DNA of 64,000 bases from Demequina sp. TMPB413 (GTDB lineage: Bacteria > Actinomycetota > Actinomycetes > Actinomycetales > Demequinaceae), in assembly GCF_020447105.2 (NCBI RefSeq), contig NZ_CP096184.1, positions 2,542,001-2,606,000 of the forward strand, given 5' to 3'. A program made the position numbers and the translations under genes. Shown piece after piece: positions 33,023 to 41,047 of the stretch; positions within the stretch are counted from its first letter, which is position 1, and each line of letters begins with the position of its first letter. Below the pieces are notes generated by a model. That model had not been told where the DNA came from. It searched no databases and worked only from the letters and a program-made list of their open reading frames with translations.

Positions 33023-33514
33023 ATGGCTGATCACGTGGATCTCATTGTCGAGCAATGGCGGTTGGTGCGCCCTGACCTTGACCCCTCGCCGATCGCTGTC
33101 TTTGGCAGGCTGTCGCGACTGAGCCGCGCCGCAGAGGCGCGCATGAACGAGAACTTCGCGCATCACGACATGGACAGGTCTGCCTTCGACGTGTTGGTCA
33201 CGCTGAGGCGCAATGGTGAGCCGTATCGCCTCACGTCCCGCGAGCTTCAGTCGGCTGCGATGGTGTCATCCGCGGCGGTCGCCCAGCGCCTCAACCGCCT
33301 GGAGGAGCGCGGCTGGGTGCGTCGCTCCACCAATGCGGACGACGCCAGGGTCACGGACGTTGTTCTGACCGAGGAGGGCTTTGTTGCCGTCGAGCGGGCG
33401 ATGCCCGACCACGTGGCCGCCGAGGCCGCCATGCTCGCGAGCCTCACGCCGGCCGAACGTGAGGAACTGGCGCGGCTGCTTGCGCGAGTCCTGCAGGACG
33501 TCGGCGCCGGGTAA
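33023..33514 (+). CDS. MarR-family transcriptional regulator
   Basis: A 163-residue MarR protein. The winged helix spans about 55-120 (LTSRELQSAAMVSSAAVAQR, LNRLEERGWVRRSTNADDAR), with dimerisation helices at both ends. It is divergent from a DMT exporter across an inverted-repeat operator, so it probably represses the exporter until ligand binds. TAGGGT lies 7 bases before the ATG at 33023, which supports this start rather than one 18 bases upstream. Confidence 0.9.
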   Translation: MADHVDLIVEQWRLVRPDLDPSPIAVFGRLSRLSRAAEARMNENFAHHDMDRSAFDVLVTLRRNGEPYRLTSRELQSAAMVSSAAVAQRLNRLEERGWVRRSTNADDARVTDVVLTEEGFVAVERAMPDHVAAEAAMLASLTPAEREELARLLARVLQDVGAG

Positions 33515-33530
33515 CGCCGAGCGACACCTC

Positions 33531-33576
33531 TTGACACCGCGACCACGGCGTCGTAACGTACAACCAAATGGTTGTA
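33531..33576 (+). promoter_or_regulatory. Promoter and palindromic operator of arsR-like operon
   Basis: TTGACA (33531-33536), a 17-bp spacer and TAACGT (33554-33559) form a strong promoter. The perfect 18-bp palindrome TACAACCA-AA-TGGTTGTA (33559-33576) spans the transcription start and the start codon (33568), so the operator is partly coding. Confidence 0.8.
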
Positions 33577-33909
33577 GAAACTGAACTCACCGACGACGAG
33601 GTCGACCGCATCTTTCGGGCCCTCGCCGACGCGACGCGCCGCGACATTGTGCGCCGCACCCTCACCTCACAAGCCACCATCTCCGAGCTTGCCGAGGACT
33701 ACGCGATGTCTTTCGCGGCCGTGCAAAAGCACGTGGCCGTGTTGGAGAAAGCCGACCTCATCACCAAGCGCACTCAAGGCCGTTCAACCCTGGTCACCGC
33801 GAACCCCATCGCGATCGCGAGAGCCAAGAGCCTGCTCGACAACTACGAACAGTTGTGGCGTTCGCGCATCGACAGGCTCGACACCCTGCTCGCCAAGGAC
33901 TCCCCCTAA
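33568..33909 (+). CDS. ArsR-family regulator (non-metal, SRPBCC-linked)
   Basis: A 113-residue winged-helix protein: DEVDRIFRALADATRRDIVRR, then ATISELAEDYAMSFAAVQKHV and the wing KRTQGRSTLV. It has no Cys, so metal sensing of the CxC type is excluded. This subgroup is regularly encoded next to AHSA1/SRPBCC proteins. The start codon lies inside its own operator palindrome. It is the first gene of a three-gene operon. Confidence 0.9.
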   Translation: MVVETELTDDEVDRIFRALADATRRDIVRRTLTSQATISELAEDYAMSFAAVQKHVAVLEKADLITKRTQGRSTLVTANPIAIARAKSLLDNYEQLWRSRIDRLDTLLAKDSP

Positions 33910-33964
33910 GCCTCCCCGGCGTCGTCCCCCGCCCCGCCAAGGCACCCCACGAAAGGTCCCCATC

Positions 33965-34975
33965 ATGCCCATTACGTCAGTCACCAAAGACCCAGAGGCC
34001 CTCACCATGACGGTGGTCGCTGAGTTTGCCGCGCCAGTCGAGCGCGTCTGGGACGCGTATGCAGACCCCCGCCAACTTGAGCGGTTCTGGGGCCCCGTCG
34101 AATGGCCAGCCACCTTTAGCAGGCATGACTTTGCCGTCGGCGGCCAGTCGCACTACTACATGACCGGGCCGAACGGTGAGAAGGCCGGGGGCTATTGGCG
34201 CTTCACTGCAGTCGAGCGCTACCGCTCGTTCTCGGTGGTTGACGGCTTTGTTGACGAGTCGGGAGCGCCGAACGATGCCATGCCCTCAATGGACATGACG
34301 CTCGACTTTGAGCCGGCAGGCGGCGGGACTCGGGTCACGACCACCACCACCTTCCCCAGTCTCGAGGCGCTCGAGGAGCTCACGGCGATGGGCATGGAGG
34401 AAGGCATGCGCTCTGCGATGAGCCAGATCGACGACGTACTGGCCGACCTCGCCTCTTTCGCGGCGAGCCGCGCCACCGAGGCGCAGATCCTGTCCGACAC
34501 GCAGGTGCGTGTCTCCCGCGTGATCCGCGGCACCGTGGACCAGGTGTGGCGCGCTCACCACGACCCCGACCTCATGAAGCGGTGGTTGCTTGGCCCTGAC
34601 GGTTGGGAGATGACCGAATGCGTGGTGCCGGCCGCCGTTGGCGACGAGCACCGCACGTGGTGGAAGCCGGTGGCCGGGGCGGACGTGCCGCCCGAACAGG
34701 CCGAGGGCTTTGGGTTCGACGGCGTGCTGCTCGAACGCATCGACGGCGTGCGCGAGACCAGCACCGAACACATGATTGGCACCGATTACCCCGCGACTAC
34801 CAACGAACTCACGCTCACCCCGGTGGGAGGCGGGACGCTGCTCAGCATCGTCATCACGTACCCGAACGCCGAGGTGCGAGACGCCGTGCTTGCCACCGGT
34901 ATGACCGACGGCATGGAGGCCTCCTACGCCAGGCTTGAGACGCAGTTGGCCACGGCCAGCGCGGGCGAGCAATGA
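33965..34975 (+). CDS. Tandem SRPBCC (AHSA1-type) domain protein
   Basis: A 336-residue protein with two AHSA1-like START domains, about 10-155 (EFAAPVERVWDAYADPRQLERFWGP, in part EFAAPVERVWDAY) and about 170-325 (RVIRGTVDQVWRAHHDPDLM, RWLLGPDGW). Each repeats the W..PE-like strand and a C-terminal GMEEGM/GMTDGM helix. Single-domain versions are usual, so this is an internal duplication or fusion. The function is unknown. It follows the arsR-like gene by 55 bp and overlaps the next gene by ATGA. Confidence 0.88.
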   Translation: MPITSVTKDPEALTMTVVAEFAAPVERVWDAYADPRQLERFWGPVEWPATFSRHDFAVGGQSHYYMTGPNGEKAGGYWRFTAVERYRSFSVVDGFVDESGAPNDAMPSMDMTLDFEPAGGGTRVTTTTTFPSLEALEELTAMGMEEGMRSAMSQIDDVLADLASFAASRATEAQILSDTQVRVSRVIRGTVDQVWRAHHDPDLMKRWLLGPDGWEMTECVVPAAVGDEHRTWWKPVAGADVPPEQAEGFGFDGVLLERIDGVRETSTEHMIGTDYPATTNELTLTPVGGGTLLSIVITYPNAEVRDAVLATGMTDGMEASYARLETQLATASAGEQ

Positions 34976-35223
34976 CGGACACACGGCTTGCGGTGCCGCC
35001 TGCTCAGTCGGGCGAGACCATCAAGGGCCCTCGTTCGTACTTCGCGAGCATCGAGAAGACCTACGGCCGGCCCGTGCAGGACTGGGTCGACCTCACGGCC
35101 GAGCGGCTCGCATCGGGCGCCAAGCACATGGAGGTTGTCGCCTGGCTTAAGTCGGAGCACTCCATGGGTCACGGTCACGCCAACGCGGTGGTCGCGTGGG
35201 TCAAGGCGAAGCTGGGCGCCTAG
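34972..35223 (+). CDS. DUF4287-domain protein
   Basis: An 83-residue protein with GPRSYFASIEKTYGRPVQDW and KHMEVVAWLKSEHSMGHGHA, the two conserved blocks of DUF4287. The N-terminal 18 residues are extra. It shares an ATGA start/stop overlap with the tandem SRPBCC gene (34972-34975), so it is translationally coupled. The function is unknown; DUF4287 is often linked to SRPBCC proteins. Confidence 0.88.
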   Translation: MTDTRLAVPPAQSGETIKGPRSYFASIEKTYGRPVQDWVDLTAERLASGAKHMEVVAWLKSEHSMGHGHANAVVAWVKAKLGA

Positions 35224-35228
35224 CGAAC

Positions 35229-35293
35229 CCTCCTGCGGGGCACTCACGCACCCTAACCGTGCCTCCCTCCCCTCCTGCGGGGCACTCACGCAC
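35229..35293. repeat. Two copies of a 23-bp direct repeat
   Basis: The segments 35229-35251 and 35271-35293 are identical (start CCTCCTGCGGGG, end CACGCAC), with a 42-bp period. They lie between the convergent DUF4287 and topoisomerase genes. The purpose is unknown. Confidence 0.7.
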
Positions 35294-35304
35294 TCTCTCG
35301 CCAC

Positions 35305-36429
35305 TCAGGCGGCGGCCCTGCCGCGCTTACCGCGGCTAGAGGTCGTGCCCGCCAAGCGCCGCACCCGGCGAGCCGCGGCCTCGGGTTCTTGCGTGAGCAG
35401 GGCGAGGACCGCTTGCTCGAGAGCCTCTTGCGCTTGGGCTGGGCGGGCGCCGGGAGGGGCGCCAGGAGCCGACGCCTCGCCAAGGGCGTCCACCACCGGC
35501 GCGAGCGACACCCCGTCGTGCCACAAGTCGATCACCCGCGGGTCGACGTATGACGCTCGCGCGACGGCAGGGGTGTTGCCGAGCGCCTCGGCTACCTCCC
35601 GCATGGCAGCGGCGACGATGCGCTTGCGAGCACTGGGGGACACGTGGTCGGCCGGCGGGGCGTCGCCAAGGGCGCGCGCGGCCAAGACTGTGCCATGCCA
35701 CGTGCGAAAGTCCTTGGCGCTCGCCTCCTGGCCCAGCACGTCGTGAAGGTAGGCATTGATGTCTGCGCTCGTGATGTCATGCCAAGTCGCTGGGGGCGCC
35801 TCGTCGCGCCACGCGAGAAGCTCGTTGCCACCAGAACGCCGACGCTTCATCGTGGCGAGCGCCGCCTCGCACTGCGGGTCGTTGAGCACCACGTGGCGCC
35901 GGATGCCCGACTTGGCGACGTAGTCGAAGACGAGGCCGTCAGCGCTGACGGTCACGTGGTCCTTGAGCAGGGTCGCGAGACCGTAACTGCCGTTCGCCGC
36001 CGCGTATGCCTCGCCGCCGACCCTGAACAGACCGAGGTCAAGCAGCCGGAACGCGACGGCAAGCGCGTGGGCCCGCGAGAAGTCACCTCGCTCGAGATCC
36101 TGCTGGACATGCTCGCGGGCGGCTGGCAACGCCTTCGCTATGTCGAGAATGTGCTGTCGCTTGGTCCGCTCTTGGCGTTCGCGCCACCGCGGGTGGTACA
36201 GGTATTGGCGCCGCCCAGCGGCATCGGTGCCGACGGCCTGCAGGTGACCAGTGGGGCTGGGGCAAATCCACACGTCTTGCCACGCTGGCGGAATCACCAG
36301 TTGCTCGATGCGCTCGCGGTCTTCTCCGGAGACGGGCTCGCCCGAGGCGTGCACGTAGCGGAAGCCCCTGCCTCTGCGCAGGCGCCGGATGCCCGGTTCC
36401 GAGGGTCGAGAGGTGCGTAGGCGCGGCAT
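35305..36429 (-). CDS. DNA topoisomerase IB
   Basis: A 374-residue eukaryal/poxviral-type topoisomerase IB that relaxes supercoils by a 3'-phosphotyrosyl nick. Catalytic residues are visible: Arg136 (LFRVGGEAY), Lys174 (AKSGIR), Arg242 and His245 (FRTWHGT), and nucleophile Tyr294 (SYVDPRV). The N-terminal domain carries IPPAWQDVWICPSPTGHLQA. The C-terminus (about 310-374) is an Ala/Arg-rich extension absent from minimal family members. It converges on the DUF4287 gene. Confidence 0.93.
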   Translation of the reverse strand: MPRLRTSRPSEPGIRRLRRGRGFRYVHASGEPVSGEDRERIEQLVIPPAWQDVWICPSPTGHLQAVGTDAAGRRQYLYHPRWRERQERTKRQHILDIAKALPAAREHVQQDLERGDFSRAHALAVAFRLLDLGLFRVGGEAYAAANGSYGLATLLKDHVTVSADGLVFDYVAKSGIRRHVVLNDPQCEAALATMKRRRSGGNELLAWRDEAPPATWHDITSADINAYLHDVLGQEASAKDFRTWHGTVLAARALGDAPPADHVSPSARKRIVAAAMREVAEALGNTPAVARASYVDPRVIDLWHDGVSLAPVVDALGEASAPGAPPGARPAQAQEALEQAVLALLTQEPEAAARRVRRLAGTTSSRGKRGRAAA

Positions 36430-36499
36430 GACTTGAGGTTAAGCAGGCTCGCGCTGGCGCGCTCGTCGAAAGGCTTTCTTGCTTCTTTGGCGGGCCCCG

Positions 36500-36557
36500 G
36501 CGTCGGCGTCGGCCCGGCCCAGCGTCGGCGTCGGCCGCGGTGTCAGCGTCGGCGTTG
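36500..36557. repeat. GCGTCG-rich repeat between topoisomerase and ABC genes
   Basis: GTCGGCGTCGGC-type hexamers recur at 36500-36512, 36522-36535 and 36546-36555 with short interruptions. No gene or clear hairpin is seen in the 129-bp gap. Confidence 0.6.
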
Positions 36558-36558
36558 G

Positions 36559-37398
36559 TTAGAAACGACCCTTGCCGGCGAACGCCCGCACGGCCGCCCA
36601 CGCCCCAAGCCCCGCGAACGCGAGAGCCCACAGCAATTGCGGGACGCCGACGCTCGTGGCGGCTTCGTCTCCACCGGCACCAGCCCACAGCGCGGGAGCC
36701 ACGTAGGGAACCCATCGGCCGAGGCCCAGGCTTGCGAGGATCTGACTCGCGGCCACCACGGCGATGATCCCGCCGAGCGCGCCGATGTACCCGCGAGAAC
36801 GCACCGCCACCCAGCCGAAAGGCAGGCCGAGCAGGCCCATCAGCACGCCGGCAACGCCGTCTCGCGCGAGCACTACTAGCAACTCCCCCGTCACGGCTGC
36901 CCCCTCCAGGCCAGCCGTGGCCGCAATCGCGAGCCCGAGGGTCGTCAGGGCCACTGCAAACGTCACGCACGCGACCGCCCACGCGGCGGCGACCATGACC
37001 TTCGCCCACCCAAGCTGAGCGCGCGAGACTGGCAGGGCAAAGAGCGAGCCGTAGGTGCGGTCGGCGAACTCTCGGCCAAAGAGCCACGCGACGGCGAAGC
37101 CTGCCGCGAGCACCATCACCACCGTCAGAATCTGGCCGACGAGCGCGCCGACGGCGTCCCCGAAGGCCCCCTCGACAAAGGGTTCGAACTTGGCGGCTGA
37201 GGTACCCGTGATCGCCCCCGAGCGGGCGAGCGCCACCATGCCGATGCCGAACACGGGGGCGGCCAGGACCGCGAGGGCGGTGGCGACGCGGGCGGTGGCC
37301 GAGCGGGAGAAGGTGGCCCACTGGAGGGCGAGGGCCGTGCCCATGTCGGGCGCCGTGCTGACGCCGAGGGTGGTTCTCATGCCGTTCGCCGTGCTCAT
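36559..37398 (-). CDS. ABC-2-type exporter permease
   Basis: A 279-residue membrane protein with six helices and the conserved cytoplasmic EFADRTYGSLFALPVSRAQL segment of ABC-2 permeases. The first 20 residues before the first helix (ALALQWATFSRS) are hydrophilic; ATGs at codons 1, 7 and 19 are all possible starts, and codon 1 is used because it gives an ATGA overlap with the ATPase gene. The substrate is unknown. It is the third gene of the tetR-ABC operon. Confidence 0.85.
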   Translation of the reverse strand: MSTANGMRTTLGVSTAPDMGTALALQWATFSRSATARVATALAVLAAPVFGIGMVALARSGAITGTSAAKFEPFVEGAFGDAVGALVGQILTVVMVLAAGFAVAWLFGREFADRTYGSLFALPVSRAQLGWAKVMVAAAWAVACVTFAVALTTLGLAIAATAGLEGAAVTGELLVVLARDGVAGVLMGLLGLPFGWVAVRSRGYIGALGGIIAVVAASQILASLGLGRWVPYVAPALWAGAGGDEAATSVGVPQLLWALAFAGLGAWAAVRAFAGKGRF

Positions 37399-38231
37399 GC
37401 CGCGGCCCCCGTTCCGTCCGCGCCGGCGGAGCCGGCCCCGGACCCTGCGTCGTCCCTGCCTGCGGGCTCGCTGCCGGCGCCCGCGTCATCCGCCTGTGCC
37501 GTCCGTTGCGCGCGAGCCTGCTCATCCCATGCCCGCACCGCTTCGAAGAACCGGCGCTCCAGGTCGACCTGGCCAGGCTCCAACTCCCCGATCACGCGGC
37601 CGGCGTGCACCACGGTGATGGCGTGGGCGATCCGGGAGACCTCGTCGAGGTGGTGGCTGGACACCAGCACCCCCGCCCCACGCGCGGCCGCGTCGAGCAG
37701 GCAGTCGCGGAGCAGGAGAACCCCTGCGGGGTCGAGCGCGTTGGTTGGCTCGTCGAGGATGAGCACGCCGGGACGGTGGGCCACGGCGCACGCCAACCCA
37801 AGTCGTTGACGGTTGCCCAGCGACAGGCCGCGGGCCTTCCGATCCGCCCATTGCCGCAGGTCGAGCTGGTCGATCCACTCGTGAGCAGCGACCCGCGCCT
37901 CCTCCTTGGCGAGGCCGTGCAGGCGAGCCGCCATGACGATGTTTGCGAACACGGTGAGCTCTGGATAGCCGAAGGGCTCGTCCACGACGTAGCCCAGTTG
38001 CGCGAGGTGTGAGGCGCTTGCGGCCGCAATCGGAGTGCCGAGCAAGAGCGCTTGCCCCGCGTCGAGTTGAGTCTGGCCAACGAGGGCGCGCATGGCGGTG
38101 GTCTTGCCCGCTCCGTTGAGGCCCACGATGGCCCGAATCTGGCCTGGCTCGACGGTGAGCGAGAAGCCGGTGAGAGCGTCGTGCTCGCCATATGCCTTGG
38201 TCGCGTTGCGCAATGCGAGGGCCGCGCTCAT
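37395..38231 (-). CDS. ABC exporter ATP-binding protein
   Basis: A 278-residue ABC ATPase of the drug/lantibiotic-exporter type: Walker A GLNGAGKTT (about 40-48), signature LSLGNRQRLGLA (about 137-148), Walker B GVLILDEPTNALDP. The signature has Leu-Gly in place of Gly-Gly, common in this group. An Ala/Asp/Gly-rich C-terminal tail of about 40 residues is unusual. It overlaps the TetR gene upstream (ATGA, 38228-38231) and the permease gene downstream (ATGA, 37395-37398). Confidence 0.9.
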   Translation of the reverse strand: MSAALALRNATKAYGEHDALTGFSLTVEPGQIRAIVGLNGAGKTTAMRALVGQTQLDAGQALLLGTPIAAASASHLAQLGYVVDEPFGYPELTVFANIVMAARLHGLAKEEARVAAHEWIDQLDLRQWADRKARGLSLGNRQRLGLACAVAHRPGVLILDEPTNALDPAGVLLLRDCLLDAAARGAGVLVSSHHLDEVSRIAHAITVVHAGRVIGELEPGQVDLERRFFEAVRAWDEQARAQRTAQADDAGAGSEPAGRDDAGSGAGSAGADGTGAAA

Positions 38232-38794
38232 CGCGCCCCGATCCCTGGGACGACGATGTGCAGGGCTCCCGCCACGGCGTCGGCGAGGGTGTCGTTGCCG
38301 TCGCCGGCGGCCCACTCGAGAAGGGCGGTCATGACGGCCCCGAGGCAGCCGGCCGCGGCGATGCGCAACTCGCGCCTTTCGTCGTCGGTCGTCGCAATGT
38401 CTCTGATGGCGTCCTGTGTGGCGCGGGTGTTGGCGGCCATTCCTGCCTCGAGGCGGGGGTTGCCCAGAGCGATGCGGATGCGGCGGCGGGTGGCGTCGTC
38501 TTCTGCTGTGTCGAGGTGCTGGAGCACCGAGAGAAGCCCGGCGGCGATGCGTTCGACCGCAGGCAGCGAGCGGTCTTGGGTGGCGACGGCTTGGGCGATC
38601 AGTGGGTCGAAGGGGTCCTCAAGGAGCACGGCTTCCTTGGAGCCATACAGCCGAAAGAACGTCATGTGCGAGACGCCGGCGGCCGCGGCGATCTGCTCGA
38701 CCGTGACGTCGTCAAATCCGCGCTGCTCGAAGAGATCGAGGGCGACGGTTTGAAGTCGGGCCTTGGTGGCCGCGCTACGGGCGGAGAGCGTCAT
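38228..38794 (-). CDS. TetR-family regulator of ABC exporter
   Basis: A 188-residue TetR protein. The helix-turn-helix reads VALDLFEQRGFDDVTVEQIA then AAAGVSHMTFFRLYGSKEAV. The C-terminal domain is mostly helical without recognised ligand motifs. It is the first gene of the operon with the ABC exporter, so it is autoregulated and represses the exporter until its ligand (probably an exporter substrate) binds. The promoter and 15-bp operator lie immediately upstream. Confidence 0.9.
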   Translation of the reverse strand: MTLSARSAATKARLQTVALDLFEQRGFDDVTVEQIAAAAGVSHMTFFRLYGSKEAVLLEDPFDPLIAQAVATQDRSLPAVERIAAGLLSVLQHLDTAEDDATRRRIRIALGNPRLEAGMAANTRATQDAIRDIATTDDERRELRIAAAGCLGAVMTALLEWAAGDGNDTLADAVAGALHIVVPGIGAR

Positions 38795-38801
38795 GCCTCA
38801 A

Positions 38802-38830
38802 ATGTTAGTGACTAACAAATGGTTGGTCAA
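38802..38830 (-). promoter_or_regulatory. Promoter and operator of tetR-ABC operon
   Basis: On the minus strand TTGACC (38825-38830), a 17-bp spacer and TAACAT (38802-38807) form a promoter whose start falls at the tetR ATG (leaderless). The perfect palindrome TGTTAGT-G-ACTAACA (38803-38817) overlaps the -10. Confidence 0.8.
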
Positions 38831-38848
38831 GACCCCAGGCGGGTTCTG

Positions 38849-38904
38849 GCGGCCTGGCGGCCTGGCGGCCTGGCGGTCTGGCGGTCTGGCGGCCTGGCGG
38901 CCTG
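38849..38904. repeat. Seven 8-bp tandem repeats (GCGGCCTG)
   Basis: Seven head-to-tail copies of GCGGCCTG, two of them GCGGTCTG, lie between the tetR promoter and the hypothetical gene stop codon. The unit length is not a multiple of three, so it is not coding. Confidence 0.85.
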
Positions 38905-38915
38905 GCGCGGGAGGT

Positions 38916-39386
38916 CTACCCTTCGCGGCCCAAGTACGGCGTCGGCTGGGTCTGCTCGCCCTCTGGTCCGAAGAACTCGATGCGACACATGGCGCGCACC
39001 GCGGCCACGAACCACTCACCGATCATCTCGTCGTACTCGCCCTGCACGCCTGAGAAGCCCACGGCGAGCCCGTCGCGGAGAATGCCGCCCGGCCACTTGA
39101 TGTCGCCAGGCCGGTACAGGTGGGACATGTCAGTGCGTAAGCGAGTGGTGTCGACGCCGGTACGAAGAGCGAGGCGAGCCTTGGCGGTCGCGTACTCGTA
39201 GAAGTCGCCGGGATCGTCGCCAAGGTGGGCAAGGAAGAGCGGCTCGCCGTCGGGGTCTGCGGGATTCAGTAGTGCGATGGCGCCGATGTAGCCGTTGAAG
39301 ATGTCCTGCTCATAGGCATAGCGGATGGACGGTTGGAGCGTGTCCCATGCGCGGGCGCAGATCTCGGTGGTCAGTCCTGTGAACAT
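38916..39386 (-). CDS. Hypothetical protein, possibly GlcG/HbpS-like fold
   Basis: A 156-residue soluble protein. The second half (FYEYATAKARLALRTGVDT, then DIKWPGGILRDGLAVGFSGV and QGEYDEMIGEWFVAAVRAM) follows the GlcG/HbpS order: a helix with TAKA, a GG-loop, a GFSG strand and a final helix with a D/E pair. Such proteins bind haem or small ligands, but this call is by eye only. The ATG at 39386 has AGAGGAA upstream. The tandem repeat follows its stop codon. Confidence 0.6.
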   Translation of the reverse strand: MFTGLTTEICARAWDTLQPSIRYAYEQDIFNGYIGAIALLNPADPDGEPLFLAHLGDDPGDFYEYATAKARLALRTGVDTTRLRTDMSHLYRPGDIKWPGGILRDGLAVGFSGVQGEYDEMIGEWFVAAVRAMCRIEFFGPEGEQTQPTPYLGREG

Positions 39387-39517
39387 CGGCGTTCCTCTTT
39401 CGCTGATCGGGGCGGTGGCGAGGCGTGATCGCTGCCATGGCCGCTGCCATCGGTGCTGCCATTGTCGCGTCTTTCTGGCCGTGCGCGTCCGGCGGAGTGT
39501 CCGTCACGCCAGCCGCC

Positions 39518-40327
39518 TCAACCGGCCGGCACCGCTTTGTCGCGTGCGAAGGAGCCCGCCACCATGCGCCGGAACAGACCAATGCGGGCCGAGCGGGGCA
39601 GTGTGCGCAAGAGCACCCTGTTGGCAGATCCGGCGATGTGCGTGCGCTTGCCAGCCTCGAGTGCGGCGATGCCTTCCCTCGCCACGTCGTCGGCGGTCAT
39701 GGTGCCGCGGGGCACGTCCTCTTCCGCCACCATCGCCAGCATCCCCGGCGTCCTGGTGGGCCCGGGCAGCAAACCGGTGACGCGCACACCAAAGGCTGCC
39801 ATCTCGTGATGCAGTGCCTCGGAGATGGCCAGCAGGTACGCCTCGGTCGCCGAGTTGTTGCTCAGGGCCGGCACGCCCTGAAGCCCGCCGGTCGAAGAGA
39901 CGATCAAGATGGCCCCTGCACGGCGTTCACGCATGATGCCAGCGAAGTGGTGCAGCAGCACCAGGTTGTTGCGGACCTTGACGTTGACACACTCCAGGTA
40001 GTCGGCGAGGGCAATGTCCGTGAAGAGGCCAGGGGAACCCTTGCCGGCGGTAGCGACAAAGACGCCGACGCTCTCGCCCTCGATGGCAGCGATGATGCTT
40101 TCGGCGGCGTCTGGTTGGCCAAGGTCGGCGCGCAACGTCCGAGCCTCGACGGAGTGGGTGCGCTGGAGCTCTGCGACGGTCTCGGCCAGGCGAGCTTGGT
40201 CGCGGCCCACCGCGATGATGTTGAAGCCGCGCTGGGCAAGCTGGAACGCGTGTGCGCGGCCGATGCCGGACGAGCCTCCGGTGACGAGGGCCCAGCGGCC
40301 TTCACGGTGGGGCGACAGGGTTGCCAT
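39518..40327 (-). CDS. Short-chain dehydrogenase-like protein with altered active site
   Basis: A 269-residue SDR. The cofactor motif TGGSSGIG (16-23) and the active-site serine region VSSTGG (Ser144/145) are normal. At the YxxxK position the sequence is N158-S-A-T-E162, so the catalytic Tyr and Lys are replaced by Asn and Glu. It may be inactive or act as a binding protein. The ATG at 40327 is preceded by CAGGAGGAAACC. The promoter contains an operator shared with the epimerase gene at 42339, so the two are likely co-regulated. Confidence 0.85.
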   Translation of the reverse strand: MATLSPHREGRWALVTGGSSGIGRAHAFQLAQRGFNIIAVGRDQARLAETVAELQRTHSVEARTLRADLGQPDAAESIIAAIEGESVGVFVATAGKGSPGLFTDIALADYLECVNVKVRNNLVLLHHFAGIMRERRAGAILIVSSTGGLQGVPALSNNSATEAYLLAISEALHHEMAAFGVRVTGLLPGPTRTPGMLAMVAEEDVPRGTMTADDVAREGIAALEAGKRTHIAGSANRVLLRTLPRSARIGLFRRMVAGSFARDKAVPAG

Positions 40328-40362
40328 GGTTTCCTCCTGGTGGTTGTTGACATCACGGGAAC

Positions 40363-40382
40363 ATAGTGAGACCACTATATAT
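40363..40382. promoter_or_regulatory. Operator shared with epimerase gene (copy 1)
   Basis: ATAGTGAG-ACC-ACTATATAT, containing the palindrome ATAGTG-AGAC-CACTAT (40363-40378). Eight bases on each flank are identical to the site at 43411-43430. The candidate repressor is the TetR protein of 43634-44206. Confidence 0.75.
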
Positions 40383-40487
40383 TTCCAATTGAGTGCGAAG
40401 AAAGGGGTGACGGCCCGGGGCTTGTCGTACTGGGGCCATCCACCAGCCGTCCAAGGCGCCACGGGCGGACAGTGGCAGACTGGCTGG

Positions 40488-40916
40488 ATGAGCGACTTTC
40501 AGAAGATCGAGATCGGCGGGCTCGACGACTGGCGAGCCCACTACGGCGGCTTTGTGCCGGAACGTTCGCGCGATGGGCGCAGGGTGCTGGATCACGAGTT
40601 GCCGATGCAGTTCATCGGCGTGACGGCTAACAGCCTGGAGCCCGGCGAAGAGGCCGGCTACTGGCACACGCACTCCTCGGACGAGGAGCTCTACATCTTT
40701 CTGGCCGGCAGCGGCCAGATGGGCCTGGACGATGCCGTGGTTGACGTGGTGCCCGGAACGGCCATCCGCGTGGGCCAAGGCGTCGCACGCACGTGGCGCG
40801 CCGCGCCCCACAGCGAAGGCAACTTGCGGTGGCTGTGCATCAGGGGTGACGGCGGCCCCCTCCCTCACCTGCCCGACGACGCGAAGCGGGACGAAGACCG
40901 GCCGATGCCCTGGTAG
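40488..40916 (+). CDS. Cupin-domain protein
   Basis: A 142-residue single-domain cupin. Metal-binding motif 1 is GYWHTHSSDEELYIFLAGSG (His73, His75 and Glu80 by count from M1), motif 2 contains PGTAIRVGQGVARTWRA without the usual His, so metal ligation may be incomplete. Its activity is unknown. The start at 40488 lacks a good ribosome-binding site. It is divergent from the SDR-like gene across a 160-bp gap with the shared operator. Confidence 0.8.
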   Translation: MSDFQKIEIGGLDDWRAHYGGFVPERSRDGRRVLDHELPMQFIGVTANSLEPGEEAGYWHTHSSDEELYIFLAGSGQMGLDDAVVDVVPGTAIRVGQGVARTWRAAPHSEGNLRWLCIRGDGGPLPHLPDDAKRDEDRPMPW

Positions 40917-41047
40917 CAGGCGGGGCTGGGACAGTGGCGTCCCGAGCGTAGGGTGCTTCGGCGCTCGACGACACAGCCGCATCCGGGGCCTAGCCAACAC
41001 ATACCCAAGGGGGTATGCTCTGGCGGCACAGCCTGAGGAGGCCACAG

